DNA from: Jilunia laotingensis
GTDB lineage: Bacteria; Bacteroidota; Bacteroidia; Bacteroidales; Bacteroidaceae
Length of the DNA stretch: 64,000 nucleotides
Reading direction: 5' to 3'
NCBI RefSeq assembly: GCF_014385165.1
Contig: NZ_JACRTF010000001.1
Location: forward strand, 2,294,001 to 2,358,000
The translations under genes and the position numbers were made by a program. The notes beneath the pieces are model-generated. The model had not been told where the DNA came from and did no database searches. It saw nothing but the letters and a program-made list of their open reading frames with translations. This document shows, in pieces, positions 58,448 to 64,000 of this stretch (position 1 is its first letter; each line of letters begins with the position of its first letter).

Positions 58448-58891
58448 ATGGAAATTATATTGAAAGAAGACGTAGTAAACTTGGGTTATAAGAATGATAT
58501 CGTAACTGTTAAGTCTGGTTATGGTCGTAACTTTTTGATCCCTACAGGAAAAGCTGTCATCGCTTCTCCTTCTGCAAAGAAAATGCTGGCTGAAGAACTT
58601 AAACAGCGTGCGCACAAGCTTGAGAAGATCAAGAAAGATGCTGAGGAAATGGCTGCTAAGTTGGAAGGCGTTTCATTGACAATCGCAACAAAAGTTAGCT
58701 CTACAGGTACAATTTTCGGTTCTGTAAGTAATATTCAGATTGCTGAAGAATTGGCTAAATTGGGCCATGAGATCGACAGAAAGATCATCGTTGTAAAAGA
58801 CGCTGTAAAAGAAGTTGGTAAATATAAAGCTACTGTTAAGCTGCATAAGGAAGTTTCTGTAGAAATTCCTTTTGAAGTAGTTGCTGAATAA
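58448..58891 (+). CDS. rplI: 50S ribosomal protein L9
   Basis: 147 residues: N-terminal 23S rRNA-binding domain ([37 protein letters not shown]), long connecting helix ([26 protein letters not shown]) and C-terminal domain ([26 protein letters not shown]). It follows rpsR by 14 bases and is ended by a terminator. Confidence 0.98.
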   Translation: MEIILKEDVVNLGYKNDIVTVKSGYGRNFLIPTGKAVIASPSAKKMLAEELKQRAHKLEKIKKDAEEMAAKLEGVSLTIATKVSSTGTIFGSVSNIQIAEELAKLGHEIDRKIIVVKDAVKEVGKYKATVKLHKEVSVEIPFEVVAE

Positions 58892-58917
58892 TAACGGCTA
58901 TTTTGATAGAATATAGG

Positions 58918-58952
58918 GGCGATTGCTGAAAGGCGATCGCCTTTTTCTTTTT
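58918..58952 (+). terminator. terminator of the rpsF operon
   Basis: GGCGAT (58918-58923) pairs with ATCGCC (58936-58941), followed by TTTTTCTTTTTT, 27 bases past the rplI stop. Confidence 0.85.
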
Positions 58953-59056
58953 TAACAGAGGATGCCATGCTATGAAGCCAAAGACTGCTATTATCTATGT
59001 GGACCGGAAGGAGAAGGTGTTCATGTCGAGCGTGTTGAAACAGAACTGGATGATCT

Positions 59057-59092
59057 ATCGCCCACGCTGCAATTGCTTGTGGCGTGGGCGAT
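59057..59092. repeat. 11-bp G+C-rich hairpin in the gap after rplI
   Basis: ATCGCCCACGC (59057-59067) pairs perfectly with GCGTGGGCGAT (59082-59092) over a 14-base loop. It sits inside an unconvincing 61-codon frame (58972-59157). It could be a second terminator or part of a small RNA. Confidence 0.6.
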
Positions 59093-59187
59093 GTTTAATT
59101 TATAAGTTTTTTGGGTATATCTGCTTTCACATCTATTTGCTTGGAAGCCATTTGTAATATTGTGATTGGCAATAGTCACTTAAGGAC

Positions 59188-59225
59188 ACAAAAAAAGTCT
59201 GTTCGTGTCTTACACGCCAGACTTT
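59188..59225 (-). terminator. terminator of the small lipoprotein gene
   Basis: On the minus strand AAAGTCTG (59225-59218) pairs with CAGACTTT (59201-59194), followed by a run of Ts, 25 bases past the stop of the gene at 59250. Confidence 0.85.
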
Positions 59226-59249
59226 CAATTCTCTCTAATTTGTAGTAAA

Positions 59250-59471
59250 TTATTCAGCTACTACAGTCTCTGTTACTGCTACGCTGTCAACAACTACAGT
59301 ATCTGCTGCTGCGGCTGCTGCCTCTTCGGCTGCTGCTGCTTCTACAGCTGCGATTGAATCAGCGATACGGATAGAATCTGCTTCAGCTTTAGCTGCGTCA
59401 GCTGCTTTGTTACCACATGATGCGAATGATACTGCTGCTACGATAGCTGCGAACAAAACTAATTTTTTCAT
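59250..59471 (-). CDS. small Ala/Glu-rich lipoprotein
   Basis: 73 residues from ATG 59471 (MKKLVLFAAIVAAVSFASCGNKAAD); the open frame to 59501 adds an unlikely basic N-terminus. The lipobox Cys is residue 19 (SFASCGNK). The mature part is a low-complexity, Ala/Glu/Asp/Val-rich sequence (DSIAAVEAAAAEEAAAAA, then TVVVDSVAVTETVVAE), probably extended or helical. Small abundant lipoproteins of this kind are seen in Bacteroides; role unknown. A TATCTTTG element precedes it. Confidence 0.8.
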   Translation of the reverse strand: MKKLVLFAAIVAAVSFASCGNKAADAAKAEADSIRIADSIAAVEAAAAEEAAAAAADTVVVDSVAVTETVVAE

Positions 59472-59630
59472 TTTCTTTGCTTTTTTAAATCTGTAATACA
59501 ATCAATTGCTTATTAAAACGCTGCAAAGATATGCACTTTTAGAATAGGTTGTTCTCGATAAGCCAACTTTTTTTATAATAATTTTGTAGCATAGCTTTCT
59601 ATTTGTCTCGCAACATGTTTTAAAACATGT

Positions 59631-61304
59631 CTAATCTTCTGCGATACTGTTGTATAAATAGCGCTTGATACTCCTCTTGGGTGTCTTCTCGAATTCTGTC
59701 GGATAAAGTTGGATTTGGCTGACCTTTTCGTACATGGCCACACTTGCGTTGAGGTTCTTCAAATTCTCATCCATGATAGTCTTCAGATTTTCCGGTTGGT
59801 TGAGGCCAAGTGAATCGAGCGCTTCATAATCGGCATATACTAAAGCGACCAACTTCTTGTTTCTTTCAATTATCAGACTTTCAAGAATAAAGGGCATATT
59901 ATTAAGTTTGGCTTCTATCTCTTCCGGAAAAATGTTCTGGCCGCTGGAACTTAATATCATTGTTTTGAGGCGGCCTCGGATGAATATATTTCCATTAGAG
60001 TCCATCGTTCCAAGGTCGCCCGTACGCAACCAGCCGTCTTCCGTAAATACTTCCCTGGTCGCTTCGGGGTTCTTGTAGTATCCCACCATTACATTTTCGC
60101 CTCGTACTTGGATTTCTCCGGTTTCGGCATCCGGGTTTTCTTTATAAATACGCGCTTCCATGATATCGAGTATCTTACCGGAGGATGTAGGAACAAACTC
60201 GTTCCAAGGGGCATAGCTGATAAGTGGTCCGCATTCCGTCATTCCATATCCGATGGTGAATGGGAATTTTATTTTGTGGAAGAACTCTTCCACTTCCGGG
60301 TTCATAGCTGCTCCACCGATGATGATTTCTTTGAAACGGCCACCCAGCGCATCGATTAGTTTTTTACGGATCTGACCATAAATCTGATTGTCGAGCAGAG
60401 GGATGCTCAACGCCCATTTCATTCCCTTCTTGTTGATAAGAGGTTGGATGGTGTTTTTATAAATTTTTTCAATAACCAGTGGGACGGTGATAATCAAGTT
60501 CGGTTTGACTTCCTCAAAGGCTTTCATGATGATTTTTGGCGAAGGCGTTTTACCGAGCAGTGTGACGTGCGTTCCGACAGCTGTAGCCGTAAGAAAATCG
60601 AATGCACAACCATAGGCATGGGCTAACGGGAGGAAAGAGAGTACTTTGTCTCCTCGTTTTAGCAGTTCGGTGCGTATGCCGAAGGTAACGTTGCCTGCCA
60701 GATTATTCCCTGTTAACATAACCCCTTTGCTGAAACCTGTCGTGCCGGATGTATAATTCAGCAACATTACTTTATCGTTCGAAAGGGTGGTATATTGAAT
60801 ATCTTCAAGTTGGAAGCCTTTGGGGTAGGCACGGTGCATTTCGTCATCAAGATGTTTGATAAAACGCTGGATGGTTTCTCCGTCCCGTTGGTGTAGGCAG
60901 CGGAAATCGGTCAAAGAGAACACACCGCGCAGATCGCCCAGTTTCTCTTCTTCCAGGTTGTCCCAAATATTATCACTTGTAAAAAGGAAAACGGATTCGG
61001 AATGGTTGACGATGTGGTGGACATCATTCGGGTTGAAATCTTGCAGGATAGGTACAATGATGGCTCCATAAGTGATGGTAGCCATATAGGCGATGCACCA
61101 ACGTGCATTGTTCTTGCCGATGACAGCTATTTTGTCGCCTCGTCTCAGGCTGCAATGTTTGAACAACAGATGCAGGCGTGCGATCTCTTCGGCCACTTGT
61201 CCGTAAGTGTAGCTGACATCTTCACCGTAATCGGTGTAACAAGGCAAATCCCAGTTTTCGCGAAAGCTATTCTCGTATAGCTTAATAAAGTTCTCTTTTA
61301 TCAT
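59631..61304 (-). CDS. long-chain fatty acid-CoA ligase, AMP-binding
   Basis: Activates fatty acids to acyl-CoA through an acyl-AMP. From ATG 61304 (MIKENFIKLYENSF) it is 557 residues; the frame is open to 61322. AMP-binding motifs: LLNYTSGTTGFSKGVMLTGNNL (about 194-215), GYGMTECGPLISY and DGWLRTGDLGTMDSNGNIFIRGRLKTMILSSSGQNIFPEEIE (the ANL hinge; a Ser-Ser-Gly-Gln stretch). The substrate chain length is not readable. It is divergent from mtaB. Confidence 0.92.
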   Translation of the reverse strand: MIKENFIKLYENSFRENWDLPCYTDYGEDVSYTYGQVAEEIARLHLLFKHCSLRRGDKIAVIGKNNARWCIAYMATITYGAIIVPILQDFNPNDVHHIVNHSESVFLFTSDNIWDNLEEEKLGDLRGVFSLTDFRCLHQRDGETIQRFIKHLDDEMHRAYPKGFQLEDIQYTTLSNDKVMLLNYTSGTTGFSKGVMLTGNNLAGNVTFGIRTELLKRGDKVLSFLPLAHAYGCAFDFLTATAVGTHVTLLGKTPSPKIIMKAFEEVKPNLIITVPLVIEKIYKNTIQPLINKKGMKWALSIPLLDNQIYGQIRKKLIDALGGRFKEIIIGGAAMNPEVEEFFHKIKFPFTIGYGMTECGPLISYAPWNEFVPTSSGKILDIMEARIYKENPDAETGEIQVRGENVMVGYYKNPEATREVFTEDGWLRTGDLGTMDSNGNIFIRGRLKTMILSSSGQNIFPEEIEAKLNNMPFILESLIIERNKKLVALVYADYEALDSLGLNQPENLKTIMDENLKNLNASVAMYEKVSQIQLYPTEFEKTPKRSIKRYLYNSIAED

Positions 61305-61476
61305 TGCACGTTTTTTAGTCAATTGTGCAAAAGTAGTAATAAACTTTCAGAATAGAAAGCCTTTAAAGGATATTTGGCGGGTAAAGGGAGGACTCTAACT
61401 CCTTTTAACTCCTTCTGTTTCTTCCCCTTTTAATATTAATGTGTAACTTTGCACCGAATATACGCTTGTATGAATT

Positions 61477-62793
61477 ATGATAGATACCACTGTTTTTCAG
61501 GATAAGACAGCCGTTTACTATACTTTAGGCTGCAAATTGAATTTTTCAGAGACGTCGACTATTGGCAAAATATTGCGCGAGGCAGGTGTACGGACAGCAC
61601 GTAAGGGTGAACATGCCGATATCTGCGTTGTGAATACCTGTTCGGTAACGGAAATGGCGGACAAGAAATGCCGCCAGGCTATCCACCGGCTGGTGAAACA
61701 GCATCCGGGAGCTTTCGTTGTGGTGACGGGATGTTATGCTCAGTTAAAACCCGGTGATGTGGCAAAGATTGAGGGAGTGGATGTTGTTTTAGGAGCGGAA
61801 CAAAAGAAAGATTTGCTTCAATATCTGGGTGACTTGAAGAAGCACGAATCGGGAGAGGCTTTTACAACGGCTACTAAAGATATTCGTTCGTTTGCTCCGT
61901 CATGTTCCCGGGGGGATCGCACCCGCTTTTTCTTGAAGGTGCAGGATGGTTGCGATTACTTTTGTTCGTATTGTACCATTCCTTTTGCCCGTGGGCGCAG
62001 CCGTAACGGGACGGTAGCTTCGATGGTGGAGCAGGCGTATCAGGCGGCTGCGGAAGGGGGAAAAGAAATTGTGCTTACGGGCGTAAACATAGGTGACTTC
62101 GGTAAGACGACCGGAGAAACTTTTTTCGATCTGGTGAAGGCTCTTGACGAGGTAGAAGGGATCGAGCGTTATCGCATCTCTTCGATTGAGCCGAATCTAT
62201 TGACGGATGAGATTATAGAGTTTGTAGCCCGTTCACATCGCTTTATGCCTCATTTTCACATACCTTTGCAGTCCGGATGTGACGAGGTGTTGCGGTTAAT
62301 GCGTCGTCGGTATGATACGGCACTGTTTGCTTCGAAAGTGGCGAAGATTAAGGAGGTGATGCCGGATGCATTTATTGGTGTGGATGTGATTGTGGGTACA
62401 CGTGGCGAGACGGAGGAGTTTTTTGAAAAGGCTTATGAGTTTATTTCCGGTTTGGATGTTACCCAGCTCCACGTATTCAGTTATTCCGAACGTCCCGGCA
62501 CGCAAGCTTTGAAGATAGAGCATGTGGTGACTCCCGAAGAGAAGCACCAGCGAAGCCAGAAGCTTCTTTCTCTCTCGGACGAAAAGACAAAGGCTTTCTA
62601 TCTGCGGCATATCGGGCAAGAGATGCCGGTATTGATGGAGAAGGCGAAATCGGGTGCGCTGATGCATGGCTTTACTCCTAATTATATCCGGGTGGAAGTT
62701 GACAACGATCCTTCGCTCGATAACCGGCTCGTCAATGTGCGTCTGGATGAATTCCATGAGGAAGAGATGGCATTGAGAGCTACTATCTTATAA
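61477..62793 (+). CDS. mtaB: tRNA t6A37 methylthiotransferase
   Basis: Converts t6A37 to ms2t6A37. Of 438 residues, about 12-100 are the UPF0004 domain (YTLGCKLNFSETSTIGKILREAG, with cluster-binding Cys), residues about 145-165 hold the radical SAM motif CDYFCSYCTIPFARGRSR, and the C-terminus (about 375-438) is a TRAM-like RNA-binding domain (MPVLMEKAKSGALMHGFTPNYIRVEVDND). The MtaB rather than MiaB or RimO assignment rests on overall pattern. tsaC in this window makes the t6A precursor. A TAACTTTG element lies at 61444-61451. Confidence 0.92.
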   Translation: MIDTTVFQDKTAVYYTLGCKLNFSETSTIGKILREAGVRTARKGEHADICVVNTCSVTEMADKKCRQAIHRLVKQHPGAFVVVTGCYAQLKPGDVAKIEGVDVVLGAEQKKDLLQYLGDLKKHESGEAFTTATKDIRSFAPSCSRGDRTRFFLKVQDGCDYFCSYCTIPFARGRSRNGTVASMVEQAYQAAAEGGKEIVLTGVNIGDFGKTTGETFFDLVKALDEVEGIERYRISSIEPNLLTDEIIEFVARSHRFMPHFHIPLQSGCDEVLRLMRRRYDTALFASKVAKIKEVMPDAFIGVDVIVGTRGETEEFFEKAYEFISGLDVTQLHVFSYSERPGTQALKIEHVVTPEEKHQRSQKLLSLSDEKTKAFYLRHIGQEMPVLMEKAKSGALMHGFTPNYIRVEVDNDPSLDNRLVNVRLDEFHEEEMALRATIL

Positions 62794-62796
62794 GAT

Positions 62797-63828
62797 ATGA
62801 AAAAGATATCGGTTGTCATATTAAACTGGAACGGGTGTGAGATGCTCCGTTCCTTCCTTCCTTCGGTGGTTCGTTATTCCGCTGGGGACGATGTAGAAGT
62901 TTGCGTGGCTGATAATGGCTCTACGGATTCTTCTGTGTCGATGCTTCGGGAGGAATTTCCGATGGTTCGTCTCATTCTGCTGGAACAGAATAATGGTTTT
63001 GCCGATGGTTATAATCTTGCTTTGAAAGAAGTGGAGGCCGAATATGTGGTCTTGCTTAATTCGGATGTGGAAGTTACGGAACATTGGTTGGAGCCGCTTG
63101 CCGATTACATGGATGCGCATCCCGGTGTGGCTGCCTGCCAACCGAAAATTCTTAGCTGGAGAGACCGGACGAAGTTTGAATACGCGGGTGCGGCAGGTGG
63201 TTATATGGATTATTATGGCTATCCTTTCTGTCGGGGGCGCGTGATGGGGTCGGTGGAAGAAGACCGTGGCCAATATGATGTCATAGCTCCGGTGTTTTGG
63301 GCAACCGGTGCTGCACTGTTTATCCGTCTGGCGGATTATATTGATGCGGGTGGCTTGGATGGGCGTTTTTTCGCACACATGGAGGAGATCGACCTTTGCT
63401 GGCGGCTTCGCTCAAGGGGCCGGGGTATTGTCTGCATCCCCCAAAGCACGGTGTATCACGTTGGTGCGGCTACGTTGAAAAAAGAGAGTCCGAGAAAGAC
63501 GTTTCTGAACTTTCGTAATAATCTTGTAATGCTTTATAAGAATCTTCCCGATGAAGAATTCACCTCGGTGATGCGTGTACGTGTGTTTCTTGATTATCTG
63601 GCTGCATTCCAATTTCTGCTTAAAGGGCAGTTTGGCAATGCGAAGGCTGTGGTTCATGCTCGTAGCGAGTACAAACGAATTCGGACTTATTTTCAGAAAG
63701 CCAGGGAAGAGAATCTGCAAAAAAACAGGGCAGATGTGATTCCCGAACGGATAAAAAGCAGTATCTTGTGGCAGTTTTACGTGAAGGGGCAAAAACGCTT
63801 CTCGCAATTGTCTGACTTTAAAGGATAA
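62797..63828 (+). CDS. family 2 glycosyltransferase
   Basis: 343 residues with a GT-A domain: ISVVILNWNGCEMLRSFLPSV, VCVADNGSTDSSVSMLREEF, LLNSDVEVTEHWLEPL with the Asp-X-Asp-like metal site, WATGAALFIRLADYIDAGGLDGRFFAHMEEIDLCWRLRSRGRGIVC. The C-terminal 80 residues are helical and basic. It probably adds a rhamnosyl or similar sugar to a surface polysaccharide. It is 3 bases after mtaB, and its stop overlaps the mgsA start. Confidence 0.92.
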   Translation: MKKISVVILNWNGCEMLRSFLPSVVRYSAGDDVEVCVADNGSTDSSVSMLREEFPMVRLILLEQNNGFADGYNLALKEVEAEYVVLLNSDVEVTEHWLEPLADYMDAHPGVAACQPKILSWRDRTKFEYAGAAGGYMDYYGYPFCRGRVMGSVEEDRGQYDVIAPVFWATGAALFIRLADYIDAGGLDGRFFAHMEEIDLCWRLRSRGRGIVCIPQSTVYHVGAATLKKESPRKTFLNFRNNLVMLYKNLPDEEFTSVMRVRVFLDYLAAFQFLLKGQFGNAKAVVHARSEYKRIRTYFQKAREENLQKNRADVIPERIKSSILWQFYVKGQKRFSQLSDFKG

Positions 63829-64000
63829 TGCAAATGGATAAAAAGTTAGTAAGAAAAATCGGACTGGTGGCACATGATGCCATGAAGAAAGACCTGATCG
63901 AATGGGTGCTTTGGAATTCCGAACTATTGATGGGGCATAAGTTTTATTGCACGGGTACTACGGGCACGCTGATACTTGAAGCATTGAAAGAAAAACATCC
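63828..64000 (+). CDS. mgsA: methylglyoxal synthase, 5' part (cut by window end)
   Basis: The first 57 codons are present, from ATG 63828 or 63834. The sequence KIGLVAHDAMKKDLIEWVLWNS and FYCTGTTGTLILEALKEKH match the family (the usual LVAHD and YATGTTG motifs). The enzyme converts dihydroxyacetone phosphate to methylglyoxal, a bypass of lower glycolysis. It overlaps the glycosyltransferase stop (TAATG). Confidence 0.88.
   Translation, partial: MQMDKKLVRKIGLVAHDAMKKDLIEWVLWNSELLMGHKFYCTGTTGTLILEALKEKH

Noticed and set aside
58972..59157. 61-codon plus-strand ORF after rplI (starting MKPKTAIIYV)
   Set aside because: Its second half is encoded by a G+C-rich hairpin and looks like random Cys/Trp/Arg-rich translation; no support as a gene.

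Overview
The window is an ordinary chromosomal stretch of a gut Bacteroides, or a very close relative. The signs are Bacteroidales-type promoters (TTTG, 19-21 bases, TAnnTTTG), little Shine-Dalgarno signal, a TonB receptor/FecR/ECF-sigma unit with a DUF4249 lipoprotein, the rprXY two-component pair beside an EF-G paralogue, and housekeeping gene pairings typical of Bacteroides. No rRNA, tRNA, CRISPR array or intact insertion sequence was seen.

Layout. 1-4.3 kb: DUF1599 protein (cut by the window edge), a DoxX/MauE-like membrane protein, tpiA, a SPOR protein and folE. 4.3-7.5 kb: dnaG and an Rpn/PD-(D/E)XK nuclease gene. 7.6-12.05 kb (minus strand): an aromatic amino-acid operon, pheA - aminotransferase - DAHP synthase/chorismate mutase - tyrA, preceded by a complete transcription attenuator: promoter, a 31-residue leader peptide packed with Phe and Tyr codons, an antiterminator segment inside the leader ORF, and a terminator with a T tract. 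12.1-19.3 kb (minus): TPR protein, recQ, recJ, a barrel-like protein, a lipoprotein and a thioesterase. 19.4-30 kb (plus): tsaC, ClC channel, fmt, an ECF sigma factor, rpe, comEC, a DHH phosphoesterase, a DUF4827-like lipoprotein and a phosphohexomutase. 30.3-36.9 kb: an accessory block that looks phage-derived (amidase, coiled-coil protein, HU-like protein, AAA/PD-(D/E)XK protein, replication-organiser-like protein, HTH proteins). 37-40.5 kb: glutathione peroxidase, NUDIX, queA and a Smr protein. 40.6-49.9 kb (minus): a small secreted protein, a two-piece LysO exporter, a sigma/FecR/TonB-receptor/DUF4249 operon, and hemW. 50.2-51.5 kb: an A+T-rich islet of small ORFs with two apparent frameshifts. 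52-59 kb: EF-G paralogue, rprX-rprY, a small membrane protein, a MarR regulator, and rpsF-rpsR-rplI. 59-64 kb: a small lipoprotein, acyl-CoA ligase, mtaB, glycosyltransferase and the start of mgsA.

The two strongest non-genic signals are (1) the Phe/Tyr leader-peptide attenuator in front of pheA, where every element of classical attenuation can be read from the sequence, and (2) intergenic arrays built on an exact 22-bp grid. Four arrays, at about 4.1, 18.7, 34.4 and 51.7 kb, share a heptamer core TCACCGA that appears in either orientation within largely constant flanks. A fifth array, at 9.56 kb inside the aromatic operon, uses a different sequence on the same 22-bp period. I know no name or function for these arrays.

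Limits: all calls come from reading the sequence and recalling families. No database search was run, and start codons are uncertain where noted.
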